Source: Onthophagus taurus
Taxonomy: Eukaryota > Arthropoda > Insecta > Coleoptera > Scarabaeidae
Assembly (NCBI RefSeq): GCF_036711975.1
Contig: NC_091976.1
Location: 18,538,001-18,602,000 of the forward strand
Length of the DNA: 64,000 nucleotides
Direction of reading: 5' to 3'
Below are positions 11,523 through 22,725 of this stretch, one piece after another. Every line of letters starts with the position of its first letter. Within the stretch, counting starts at the first letter, position 1. A model generated the notes under the pieces. That model was not told the DNA's origin and made no database searches. It saw nothing but the letters and a program-made list of their open reading frames with translations. A program made the translations under genes and the position numbers.

Positions 11523-12039
11523 GTACCAATTGCTTTTTCGAATGTTTTAAAAAGTAGTTCACTGAAAAAATCGTTAACCTTGAAGGAAAACTGTCATTAG
11601 CAATTTTCCTACGGTAAGAGTTGCAAATTGTCTTATTTGTTATCAGATCTACCAGAAAACAGTAGCTAGAGAAAAGTTTTTAGCAGATGAAGTTTTGAAA
11701 ACTGATGAGTAAATTTCAACAACAAATTTAGCTAACATTATACATACAACAGTGCTTATAACCTAAACGTATTGATCCAATTTTAATGAATGTATGGAAA
11801 GAGTCGACTTATTTGAAGAAATGGTGGTTAAACTGAACTAGATAGTCATAAAAATCACAAATTATTGTTGGTTAAAACAAACTGAAAGAGATAAATGTAA
11901 AACTTCAATCAGAAATATACTTCTTCTTTCAGTAGCGTTACAGCACAGAACGAGCTTCAATTTCTACAACTCCTCGCACCCGCTCGCCTCTTTGTTATCT
12001 TATCATCGCGTTCGAGGTCTTAACCTTAGTTGGTTTGTG

Positions 12040-12610
12040 ACCTGGCAGTACTTCAAAATGTTATCGTTTCAAATCGTTTAGTTTTGTCCTAGCCTGTATG
12101 CCTTTATATGTAATCTTCATTCCTTCATCCTTCATTCCTTGTTTGGATCCATGGATATCATCTGCGTATGCTGTTAATTATATCTCTGTACAATGCTGGT
12201 GCTATTCTGGTTTATTTGCAATTGCTAGAGATTTTCTGTAGCGCTACATTAAACAATATGGGAGCAAACCGCATTACCCGGCCGTAAGCCCTCTTTAGGG
12301 TTGTCTGTACAGAGTCCCTCAAAATACTACTTCCATCTATTCAGCACCATTTATCAATATCTTACCTTCCATGCTGCTACAGATGGCATGCCTAGGCTTA
12401 GATATGTATTCCCAGTTTTTTTATACTACTAAATTTCTGGCTTCTTGTCAGAAGTATACTTCTTATACTTAGATTGGCAAATATAGGTCTACATTACGCA
12501 GATGTGCACATTGTATCACACATAACAAACCTAAACGTTCCAGTAGATAGAAAGAATATAATTTTAGGTTTAATTTTCTGGGAGTGTATATTTACCGAAA
12601 TGTCTAGTGC
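12040..12610 (-). mobile_element. LINE remnant, unit B copy
   Basis: Nucleotide match to the 8035-9130 LINE fossil of unit A (for example GTCCTAGCCTGTATGCC at about 12086 and GCGCTACATTAAACAATATG at 12241), with large internal deletions. No reading frame of any length survives. Confidence 0.65.
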
Positions 12611-12667
12611 GTTCCTAATTCCGATCATATAACCAGCATTTGATCTGGATTACTTCCTTCGTTATCA

Positions 12668-13993
12668 TTACATTCTGTAGGATTAGGAGTTTTAAGAGCA
12701 ACTATTTAGAGCAACGTGATTTTACTAATTATTGCATGAATACGATCTAATAACTGTATCATATAAGTTGTATTTGGATCATGGTCAACTTATTTGTTGA
12801 AGATTTTTTTGTCTGTCAGTCATTTAACAAGTAATTTAGTGATATTTATGCTATGCTTTCAACATACGATCTCTTGAAGTGTTGGGATAAAATAATAAGA
12901 TCATACCTCTTTAGCTATATTAAATGCACCAGCAGTTCTAAATTGTAGGTAACCAATTCTGCTAGACATTCTTTTCCAAAAGTGGCACTATCATCTACAT
13001 CTCGCACTTGATCTAGAGTGTATCCTTAATATTCAATAATTTTTCCAAATTTTATTAATTGTACTTTTGATCTACAACTTCTGCCAAAATTTCCTACCCG
13101 CAATATTAGTCCTAAGTGTTGTAGTAGTCCTATACATACATGAATTAGCGCCACACAAATCTGCATTCGAACTAAATCAGAAAGGAATAATCCTGAGTTA
13201 AATCAGAGAGAAAGAAGTCTGAACTAAACCAAAAAGAAAAATTCTCAAAACAGTCTAAAAAGACGCCAACAATATAGATAAGAAATAACCTAAACAAAAT
13301 CAGAAGGAAATATGCCGAAAGAAGTAACATTGAAAGGCAAAAGAAAGGACCCAATAAGTGATTAAGAAGAATGCATAAATTATTGTCAGTGCTTTACTGA
13401 TCAAATAAATTTCAACAAACCAAGAAGTAACGATTTTTGGAGTAGTCTTAACACTGCTTTCTAATGACATGAATCTTGTGGTTGCGAAGACAGTGTTGTA
13501 AGATTGACTTAGAATTGAATTTAGCTCATTGGAAATGGAAATAATCAACGAACAATGAAAAATTGTTTAAATAATTGATGCTCACACTCATTGGAATATA
13601 ATAAAATCATAATCGTTGGTTTTACGTTTCAAACTGAGGCACCATACGAGTCGCTAAAACATAGTTAGAAAAGAACTTAGTCACCTTAATAGCAGAGAAG
13701 TCTCGAAATCTTTGTATTCAACGATCCTCCTAAAATCAAATTGTTCGCAGGGGCAAATACCTTTATAACGAGTGCTTCTACAGAGTATCCCTGTTGGTTA
13801 TTGGAAAATTTTTCTCTTTGTTTTTCTCACCAAATAAGATATGTGATAGAAGATTTACGAGAAAAGACGTTAAATTATAGTTGGTAAAGTAATTAAAGAA
13901 AACGGAAATATTTATCCTCATTTTATTTATTCAAAACTTTTAAATTAATCACAATATTTGTAACCAATTTTCAGTTGGATAAGATCACTCCAA
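12668..13993. other. Intergenic stretch, no gene seen
   Basis: AT-rich sequence without a recognisable exon, RNA gene or transposon domain. The open frames at 13172-13548 are of low complexity and show no family. Confidence 0.4.
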
Positions 13994-14697
13994 TCAGTGA
14001 TGATTTTTCTTGCTCTCATGATGTTTACCATGATGTGCTTTAACATTGTGGTGTTTCTTAGCATCTGCATTCATGAAAATCGAAAATTTAATTTTAAAAA
14101 TAATACAAGAAAATATAAAACGTTACTTACGTCGTGCTTGAGGTTCGTCGGTGTTTTGTGAGGTTTCTGGCTCACCAGTAGTTTCTGGAGTTTCTGGAGT
14201 TGTTGGGGTTTCTGTATTTTCTTGATTTTCTGTACATTCTGTTGTTGTGTTACAATTGCACATTTTACACATATTTTTATCGCTAATATCTTCAGTTATA
14301 TTTACATCTACAAGAAAAAAATATTTAGATAAAATAAGAAGTGTTTACGTTTAAAACGAAAATATTTCTTGTTAATGATTTTTACCTTCACCATCTCTAA
14401 CAGAATGATGTTTTTTATGATGCACATTATGACTCTTCTTGTGAGAGTTATGGCGTTTTGCATCAGGAGTTTTCGGACAATTTGCACAAATCTCATCACA
14501 TAAGCTTCCCTCCCGTTTTGATGATGCGACATGAGAAGTTTTATCATGCTTTACTTGATTATGTTTTTTAGCATGATGATTGTTTGAAGCTTAAATTAGA
14601 ATAAGATAGATTTATTGTTTTATTGAATATTGTTTTCATTACCTGAAAAAGCTTCACAAGCTACTATTAAAGTAATAGCAAAGACAATCAGCTTCAT
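13994..14697 (-). CDS. G7: secreted His/Cys protein, 168 aa, 4 exons
   Basis: Exons 14697-14643, 14589-14386, 14307-14131 and 14064-13994, all phase 1, give 168 residues. Parts: signal peptide MKLIVFAITLIVACEAFS; SNNHHAKKHNQVKHD; a Cys cluster LCDEICANC (Cx3CxxC); a KRHNSHKKSHN-type His/Lys segment ending SVRDGE; MCKMCNCN (CxxCxC); a Thr/Pro/Glu linker; and a tail HAKKHHNVKAHHGKHHES ending NHH. The single KR and the basic His runs could be processing sites releasing His-rich peptides (inference). It best represents the full family design together with G8. Confidence 0.87.
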
Positions 14698-14776
14698 CTT
14701 GTTTGGTTGAATTAGTTATCTTGTAGTTCTTACAAAAGGCTCAAATTGAACTGCTTTCACAAAACAAACCCACCAC

Positions 14777-14935
14777 TTTAAATACTAATACGATAATTTA
14801 AAAAACGATTTTTAAAATATTTTCGAAACATTCTTAAGTTGCAATGTTATGTAAATGATAACTATAATTATGTTTAGTCATTGTGAGGAATTTAAGGTTG
14901 TTTTAAGGAACTTTTAGTCACGCTGAAAAAATTGT
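14777..14935 (-). promoter_or_regulatory. G7 promoter: TATA box and distal block
   Basis: TATTTAAA at 14784-14777, about 85 bases upstream of the ATG. The block CAATTTTTTCAGCGTGACTA at 14935-14915 aligns with the AGCATGACT blocks of G4 and G6. Confidence 0.5.
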
Positions 14936-15179
14936 ATATTTAATGAGCTTTTTAGAACCTTTTAAAAAAATTGTTTTACGCAAAATAACAGTTAATGTTA
15001 TGCAAACTATAATTATTTTTATTAGTTATAAATGACTCATAGAGAAAGTGAGAATCAACAAAATACTATTTTATAATGATTTTATACTTGTTTCGATTTC
15101 ATTGAGTTGATTAATTGACTTAATTTTTTTTTGTACTGAGAAGAGCTAATTCAAAACAAAATTGGTCGGAAAAATTTAG

Positions 15180-15640
15180 TACATGAAGATATCAGACAAT
15201 CCTAATATCAAAAATGAACAATTAAATCTAGCTATGATCTGGATGGCCAATTCTGGTCACATGATTGGAAAATTATAGGATGAGGAAATAACTCTTATTA
15301 ATTGAAGTACAAAAATAGTATGATTATTACTTTACTAGCAGCACATAAGAATTGTATGATGATACATCGAAACGATAATCTACACCAAACAATAACACCT
15401 TGTGGATGCATTTTTACTCCAATTGCAACAATTTGGACGATTTACGAATCCATCAAGATGAAAATGAGTTCCATCTCTCCAAATGATTTTGATTTTGTCT
15501 CATTTGATGTTCCAAAATTCTTCTTGATGATTGCTAGTTTTAAACTTATATTCTGTAACTTTAATTTAACAGTCGAGTCAGTGACTTTGCCTAGGTATAT
15601 TAGGTTTTTGAAATATCTTGACCAAGCTCTCTTTTTTAAA
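15180..15640 (-). mobile_element. Tc1/mariner-type transposase fossil, minus strand
   Basis: The minus strand around 15500-15410 reads WRDGTHFHLDGFVNRPNC, matching the DEAHFHL...VNKQNCRYW block of Tc1/mariner DDE transposases that also occurs intact at about 37490-37560 in the mariner at 36523. The frames before and after it are broken by stops. No terminal repeats were found. Confidence 0.5.
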
Positions 15641-15689
15641 CTTCATCCAATCACTACATGTCATTGCACCTACATATCATTAACGACAA

Positions 15690-17660
15690 GGTAAACTTGC
15701 TAAATCATTTGTTGATCTCAGCTATTGACATATATGCCCACCGTGTGAGAGTAACTTCTGCCAAGGATCCCTGTCCGTAGCTTACTGATAATGTTAGATT
15801 GGTGCAAGACTTAAGAGATGAGTCTCTGTCAAAATTTAAACAACCAAAAAATCAGTCTGACTGGATCTACTATAAAGAATGAAGAAATCTTGTAAATACC
15901 GCTATTAAGTGTGAAAAACGTGCTTACATTACTCATACGATACAAAATTCTGTTAACCCGTGGAAAGTGTTGCGAAAAAATAATTTATTGCAATGTAAGG
16001 TTCATTCTTGGAAGCTCAATGCTATGGCCACTGTAGGGTTGATAATTTGATTAATGGCTTTGGTAAGCAAAGTAAAAAATATTTGGCCCAGGTGTTTTCT
16101 CATTTAGGTTGGTGTCCGAGAGTGATATTTTAGCTGAATTACGTAATATAAGATCAAATGCTGTTGTCCTGTAATCTTACCTCATATAACAAATATTATT
16201 AATACTTGTCAATTAGAAGGTGTTTTCCCTTCAATGTGGAAACAGTCCATTGTGATACCGGTACCGAAGGTATCAAGTCCAAACGAATACTCATGCCTGA
16301 GACCCATAAGCATTTTGTGTTCCTTATGAAAAGTATTGGAAAAGGTAGTTAACAGACAATGGACGGAGTTTCTGAAGGCTGAGCGCATTGTTCCAGTGAA
16401 TCAGTCTGGTTTCAGGGAAGGGCATAGCTGTGAAACTGCTCTGAACAATATAGTGGATGATATTGTTACTGCAACTAACTCCAATAGATTGACTCTTCTG
16501 GGGATGTTGGATTTCTCCAGACCATTCGATACTCTAAACCAAGATTTGTTAATATCAATTCTTGACCATACCGGGCTTGATTCCGTCTCATTAGCTTTTT
16601 TCAAAAATTACCTTAAAGGCAGGATTCAATCAGTCAGTATTGATCAGGTGAAGTCGAGTGCCTTGGAGATAAAGTCTGGGGTAACGCAGGGATCGATTCT
16701 CGGCCCTACACTATTTAAAACACTATTTAAAACACGATAAATTTCAACAGCTTCGTTAATTTCTGTAGCGTCCACTACTATGCTGATGATACTCAGATTT
16801 ATCTGTCCTTTTCTGAAGGCCACTTTGATGAAAGCTTCAATAAGTTCAAGCGTGACTTACAGGCATTATCGACGGGGTTCGGTTGTATTGCTTAAAGATA
16901 AACACTAATAAGACCTAGATCATTCCGTTTGGGCCCCGAAGTTAAAAAAAAAATTTATTAATGGGTTTTATCACCTGTCGATTGGAGATACTCCTATTCC
17001 ATTGAGTAGTCTGTCAAAAACCTCGGACTGGTGGATGAGGCGTTGCGCTTTAGATTGCTCGAGCTTATGGCTGGTTATAATTGATTTATACTAATCGTTA
17101 TATTCTCGACTGGCACACAAAAAAACTTTTATGCGACTCTCTGGTATTGTTACACTTTAATTACTGTCACAGCATATACTGGGCTTTTTTGGATTCCAGA
17201 CATCAGGGAAAAATTCAAAAGCTTCAAACCTCGTGCATCCATTTAATTTTCGGAAATATGATCATGTGTTTTTTGGTTTTAAGCAGTTACAGAACATGAA
17301 ATCTCGCAGATACATCCACAAGGCCTGCTTGTATTATAGGGTCATCACTGAAGGTACCCCTCTATACCTGCACGATAGGATTAAATTCAAAACGGACGTA
17401 CATAATGTTAATATGCGCTTCAGGGGTACACTAAGACCTCCTTCCCACCGGACAGAATTTTTTAAACGGTGTTTTTCTTATCAGATATACACTACATAAA
17501 ATAATTTACCTCGGCACCTGATTGGACTGCCCCTGAACCGATTTAAAAGAGCATTGAAGTGTTGGGTTATAGAAAAGAATTAAATGGTTTGAACTTGTAT
17601 GCTGAGGAAATTCATTCCTAACTCGTTATCAGTTATCAATAAAGACTTAGTTTCACGAGG
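15690..17660 (+). mobile_element. LINE fossil, CR1/Jockey-superfamily-like, plus strand
   Basis: 16336-16740 encodes RT text: NQSGFREGHSCETALNNIVDDI, then LDFSRPFDTLNQDLLISIL, YLKGRIQSVSI and SGVTQGSILGPTLF. This is the order of RT motifs in CR1/Jockey-type LINEs; the expected KAFD is replaced by RPFD. Upstream (15780-16000) is the PWLTDN-like linker in broken frames, and downstream (17081-17499) is C-terminal text ending RPPSHRTEFFKRCF. Several stops and frameshifts make it dead. Confidence 0.8.
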
Positions 17661-18738
17661 CAAGAAACAAGTTTTAGAAGCAAATCTATTCAGCAGTCCT
17701 AGTTTCGACACCAATAGAGCTTTACCATCAAAGTAGTATTGTCCGGAGCATCAACTGTAATTCAATCATGATTGAGGTTGACACTAATCAATTAGCTCTG
17801 ATTGTAAAAATGTAGAAAAAATCTTGGGCACTTCTTCTCCAAATCCTGATACAAGACAGTTAAACGTTCTAACCGACTTACAGTTGGAAGACTGCGGTTT
17901 TTTCCGAATTTAAAAAATATTTACTAACGAAATGTATATTTTATTACAATTACTGTAAATTTATGATGATTGATTAATGGTGTAGAAATTTTAGAACTTA
18001 AAATGTTCCACAGAAACAGAAGTTTTGGAAACACTGATATAAACATTATTAAGAGTTATTTGGCGAGGATTGCCAATTAACAATTAATTCTTAACTACAT
18101 TTATGTGAGATCAATAAGGATACTAGTCAAAATTAAGAACCAATGTCAATTCATATTGTGCAACAAAGAAAAACATAGAAGAATGCATGCAGAAATCATG
18201 GATCGAATATTCCATTACTTCCAATCTTTTAGATATTTAGACAACAACATTTAGATAAGATAATTTGCATTTGGAACAGAGATCTGGAATATACAAGATC
18301 AAATATAAGATTGGTTTGTAAATTGTCTAAAATCTTTCATGTGTAAACTTAAAATTGTTGCTGCTCTTCAATCACAATTTGAATTCCATTTGAATGCATC
18401 TCGATTACGTTTGATGAAACCAAGAATTGAAATAAATACACTATATTAATCATCAGCTATTACTCTATGCTCTGAAACCTATCAGTTATAAAAAGTAAAC
18501 TCATAGAAGAACTCAAAGCAAGCTATTAATTGATGGAAACCAATTATACGCTTATCTTAAATATAAATTTATAGATAGATAGTGAAAGTATTGGAAAAAA
18601 GTATTTAGAAAAAAGCTAAGAACATCATGACGTGTAAAGCTAACACATAAAAATTGTATGAAATAATATAATATAATAATTTATATATATTTTATTTATT
18701 ATTATTCAGCTGGAAAGATCATATAAATAAAATTATAA
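17661..18738. other. Intergenic stretch, no gene seen
   Basis: AT-rich sequence. A possible LINE-like FRYLDNN fragment near 18200-18260 is too short to call. Nothing else is recognised. Confidence 0.35.
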
Positions 18739-19399
18739 TCAATGATGATTTTTCTTGTTAACATGATGTTTACCATGATGTGCTTTTGCATTGTGGTGTA
18801 TCTTAGCATCTGCATCTATAAAATAATTTATTTTAAAAATAAAATAAGGAAATATACAAGGTAACTTACGTCGTGCTTGCTGTCCTTGAGTATTTTGTTG
18901 CTCTCCTTGATTTTCGATAGATCCTGGAATTGTTGATACGTCTGGATTTTCTGTACTTTCCGTTATTGCGTTACATTTGCAATCATTACACAAAGTAGTT
19001 ATATCAGGAGTATTTTCATTTACATTTATATCTACAACAACATAAAGTAATCATATTTGATACGAAAAAAGTTCTTGTTAATCATTTTTACCTTCACCAT
19101 CTCTAACAGAACGATGTTTTTTATTATGACTCTTCTTGTGAGAATTATGCCGTTTTGCGTTAGGAGTTTCTATTTTCTGACAAAGTAAGCAAATTTTATC
19201 GCAAATGGGTTCTGTCCGTTTTGAAGATGCAACATGAGGAGTTTCACCATGATTAAGTTGGTGACGGTTTTTAGTATGGCTATTTGTAGCTTAAATTAAA
19301 ATAAGATACTATATTTATTTTTTATTAAATATTGTTTTAGTTACCTGAGAAAGCTTCACACGCTACTATTAAAGAAATAGCAAAAATAATTAGTTTCAT
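18739..19399 (-). CDS. G8: secreted His/Cys protein, 161 aa, 4 exons
   Basis: Exons 19399-19345, 19289-19092, 19031-18870 and 18809-18739, all phase 1, give 161 residues. Signal peptide MKLIIFAISLIVACEAFS, then TNSHTKNRHQLNH, ICDKICLLC (Cx3CxxC), an AKRHNSHKKSHNKKHR segment ending SVRDGE, LCNDCKCN (CxxCxC), an Asn/Gln/Glu/Ser linker instead of the Thr-rich one, and the His tail HAKIHHNAKAHHGKHH ending NHH. It is closest to G7. The role is unknown. Confidence 0.86.
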
Positions 19400-19479
19400 C
19401 TTGTTTGGGTGAGTTGGTTTTCTCGTAGTTTGGTTTAAAAAGCTTGAATTGAACTGCTTTCATTAAACAAACACATGTG

Positions 19480-19640
19480 TTTAAATACTCAACGATAATT
19501 TAAACAAACGACTTTTGAAATATTTTGGAAAATTCTTATGTATTTTGAGTCATAGAGTTTTTGTTGCTAAGTTATGCAATGTTGTCTAAATAATAGTTGC
19601 AGTAATGTTTGAGGAAATTAGAGTCATGGTAAAAAAATTG
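19480..19640 (-). promoter_or_regulatory. G8 promoter: TATA box, ATGACTCA and distal block
   Basis: TATTTAAA at 19487-19480, ATGACTCA at 19553-19546 and a second block CAATTTTTTTACCATGACTC at 19640-19621. G8 carries both motif classes that are split among the other members. Confidence 0.58.
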
Positions 19641-20018
19641 TATCAATAATGAGTTTTTAGAATCTTTTAAAAAATTGCTTATTACAAAACAATTATAATT
19701 TAGCCAACAATTATTTTCATGAATTACAAATGACTCTAAGGCAGAAAAGTTGTTCATATATTTCGGTACAGATTTCTAAGAAATTTTTGATTGACGTTGT
19801 AAATATTATTTTGGATAACATTTTAATTTACAATGATTTACAAATCCCATAAAGATAAGAATAAAAATATTTTTATAACATGTAATTTAATTTATTGATA
19901 AGGAATTTTTTTCCAGGCTATTTTTTTAAATATTTCTAAACCTCTATTATACAATTCTTATCAACGTTTTGTAAGTAATTAAGTTAAAATCATTGCATGA
20001 CAGCAACAAAAACAATTA

Positions 20019-20083
20019 TGACTCAGAATGTTTAGGAATCCTTAAAATATTTGTTCCTTTAATTTTAGTCGTATGTACTTAAA
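20019..20083 (+). promoter_or_regulatory. G9 promoter: ATGACTCA module on the plus strand
   Basis: ATGACTCAGAATG at 20018-20030 lies about 150 bases upstream of the G9 ATG, followed by GGAATCCTTAAAATATTT, which resembles the AGAATC..AAAATATT spacing of G4 and G8. A weaker TACTTAAA lies at 20076-20083. Confidence 0.55.
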
Positions 20084-20175
20084 GACGTTAACTTGCTTAA
20101 AGTAGCTAGTTAATTTCCAAGTTTTAAAGCAAGTATTATTACAAGACACAATCTAATAAAGAAAATCACACCAAG

Positions 20176-20725
20176 ATGAAAGTTTGTGTCATTTTTGTTA
20201 TTGCTTTAATCATAACTTGTGAAGCTTTATCAGGTAAATTAAATAATACTTTAATTTATTTTTGATTTTTACCTAATAGTTCTTATAAATGAAAAGTTTC
20301 TCGTCAACATACCAAGAAATATCACAATCAAGTTAGAGATGGTGGAAATGAAACAACAATTGATGAATCAACATGTAAATTAATTTGTGAACAAATTTGC
20401 CTTAATAAGAAATCTGGCGAAAAACATCATAATAGAAAACATCGTTCTGTTCGAGATAGTACTAGTGGTAATAATTTATAAAAAAAATTATTTCTTGGTT
20501 ATTTCATCAACTTCTCCTTATAGATTCGATGGATGTATGTGCTATGTGCAAATGTGGTACTCTAACTCCTGTTTTATCATATCAAACCGGAGAACCCCAA
20601 AATCAAAGTGCGTAACTTTTTTTGGTAGTTTTATTTATTAATATTTTTTTAAATATATTTTAGGTGGCAAAAAGAGGCATAACGTACGAGCACATCATGT
20701 TTCAAAGAAGACTCTCCACCAATAA
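20176..20725 (+). CDS. G9: secreted His/Cys protein, 124 aa, 4 exons, opposite strand
   Basis: Exons 20176-20233, 20297-20467, 20524-20607 and 20664-20725, phase 1 throughout, give 124 residues. It is the only plus-strand member and forms the right end of the cluster. Signal peptide MKVCVIFVIALIITCEALS; SRQHTKKYHNQVRDG; TCKLICEQIC (Cx3Cx3C); EKHHNRKHRSVRD; VCAMCKC (CxxCxC); a short linker without Thr repeats; tail KKRHNVRAHHVSKKTLHQ. The linker and tail are the shortest in the family, so it may be an early or reduced form. The third donor is GTGCGT. Function unknown. Confidence 0.84.
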
Positions 20726-22009
20726 AAATGACCTTTTTATACGACGATTAATTAAATTGTGATATCTATTATAAAAAAGTAGTTGATATGCTTTGAAATG
20801 CTTTAATTGAATAGTATTAAACAATTTTTGTTTACGATTCTATTGTATTAAATAAATAACATTCATAAATACGTAAACTTTTATTAAGGGAGAAATTTTG
20901 ATGTCATCCTCCTTTGTTAGGCAGTTATTAGTCAATAGAGTGTCAGTTATAGATTAGATGGCGGTCAGATGAATCAGCAAATTGAGATCATCAACGTCCA
21001 ATAAGTAACAATAGATGATTTTGATAGACGACACAATCAACACAAAATAGAGTTGAGAAGGTCTAGAAAAGACAGTCACAGAAACACTATAAACTAGATC
21101 AAATATGTACCGATGTAGTTGTTTTTTAACTTGATTAAAATAAAAGATATGTTATAACAAGTAACTATCAGATTTGTATTGATGTTATTCATGTCCAAAT
21201 TTGGGTATATTCGGTAAACATAACTGCTCGAATTTATTAGACTTTAATTCTCTTTTGATATAATATATCAATATATTATATCAGATAATATAAGAAAGAA
21301 GTTTGTCCTAGGCTTAGGTATAGTACGTTTTTTTTTATCTACACCTCTATGTTTGAATAAACCGCATATTCCGCCAATATCTTCCTTTGAGACATATTTG
21401 TCTCATCCCCATCAATAGTAAAAAGATAAGAGTTTCTCCTTTCAACATATCATAATAAGAAACATGATAAAAGAAGCTTGGGAAATCAGTACGTCAAAGA
21501 AAATATAAGTCTCTATCCTTTTCTGAAAGTGTATTTATTCTGATGCTTGATAGACTTATGCAGAGAAACCAAAAAGATAGCAGAGAACCAGCTACCAACT
21601 TGTGTTCGCGTTCTGAAAGGTCCTAACTGACAAAATATTAATTTAGGTCCAAAAGTCTATCTGTTGTCCAATATCACAACTAAAATTATATTACTAAGCA
21701 GTACGGCCCAACGGAGTGCGACAAATTTGTCAAAACAGTCCTATCTGACAGGACAGATAGATGTACTTGTTCTTTGTGAAATTCTTGTGATTGATTCATA
21801 ACCTCAAATTGTATCTAACGCAATTAGTTGTGCAAGTAATTTTGCAAAATAAGTATTAAATCTACTTGACTTTCTATGTAAGCACTCATTATTGTCCTGT
21901 ATTACCAACTTATTATTTTTTCAACACTACGACCAGCCGTGGTCACCGAATGGTTACTCTTACACTAAATTAACAACTAAAACAACGTATGTATTTTAAA
22001 CCAAAAATG
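20726..22009. other. Intergenic stretch, no gene seen
   Basis: No exon or repeat recognised. An AATAAATAA run at 20851-20860, about 130 bases after the G9 stop, may hold its polyadenylation signal. Confidence 0.4.
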
Positions 22010-22460
22010 TCAAGAAAGAAACAAGATGACTTTAACAATTCATCGTTTACAAATGAAGAATCAGATGATATATCTTATTGCAAACCTAATACGGCTAGCA
22101 TGTCCAATAGCGAAGGTAAAAATGAAGATCAATCTACCCATGTATATTTCTAATAACAACCTCAGAGTATTTGATAAAGCACCTCCAGAGAGAGAAAAAA
22201 AGGTTCATCCATCACCATTGACCACGAAATAAAAACTTCTTGCAACAGGAATACCTGCATAATGAAATGTTCAGAGGTAATAGACGAAATGAGACAAAAA
22301 GATATAAATAAGTCAGCTGCGTTAAAAAGATATGTAAAAAAAAGTACTGTTGCTTCCGTTTCATGCCGTAATAATACATACAACTATTTGCTAAAGAATT
22401 TTAATGGGTTGGACATGAAAGTGTGCAAAACGTTCTTTCTTGCCACCTTAATATAAGATA
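22010..22460 (+). mobile_element. Possible transposase fragment of unknown family
   Basis: 22262-22456 reads as a Lys-rich peptide with SVSCRNNTYNYLLK and LDMKVCKTFFLATL. The VCKTFFL phrase recalls a repetitive transposase-like protein common in insect genomes, but I cannot name the family. It is broken at both ends. Confidence 0.3.
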
Positions 22461-22529
22461 AAGTAGTAGTGCTATTATCCCCAAAAAAGTCAAGACGGGC
22501 ACCGTCCAGCACGGAATTTTGTTAACAAA

Positions 22530-22725
22530 AAATCTATTATACAGCATTAATACACCTCTTCTCTATCTCCTCACTTCCAGCCTCCTCAGATCAGCCTCCA
22601 CGTCATCCAGTCATCTTCTGCGCGGAAATCATCGACCCTCGCGTTTCTGTCGGTATGCTCTTCTTACCACCCCCTCCTCCCACATCCTCTCCATATGGCC
22701 ATGTCATCTAAGTCTCGTCTTTCTG
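22530..22725 (-). mobile_element. LINE 3'-end fragment, minus strand
   Basis: The minus strand from about 22700 reads MERMWEEGVVRRAYRQKREG, a stop, RRR, and LDDVEADLRRLEVRR. This is the usual C-terminal end of RTE/Jockey-type LINE ORF2 proteins. Two stops interrupt it. The C/T-rich plus strand (22540-23000) is the mirror of this. Confidence 0.55.

Larger units (their letters stand above)
9143..12667. repeat. Tandem segmental duplication, unit B
   Basis: Second copy of the 4675-9142 unit, containing G5, G6 and a remnant of the same LINE. It is shorter than unit A because the stretch equivalent to about 7480-8030 is absent. The homology ends near TTCCTTCGTTAT at about 12665, matching the junction at about 9140. 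Confidence 0.78.

Noticed and set aside
15302-15694. Plus-strand 130-codon open frame
   Set aside because: The opposite strand carries recognisable Tc1/mariner transposase text; the plus frame has no family.
18170-18560. LINE-like fragment between G7 and G8
   Set aside because: Only a few residues resemble an ORF2 end; too short and degenerate to call.
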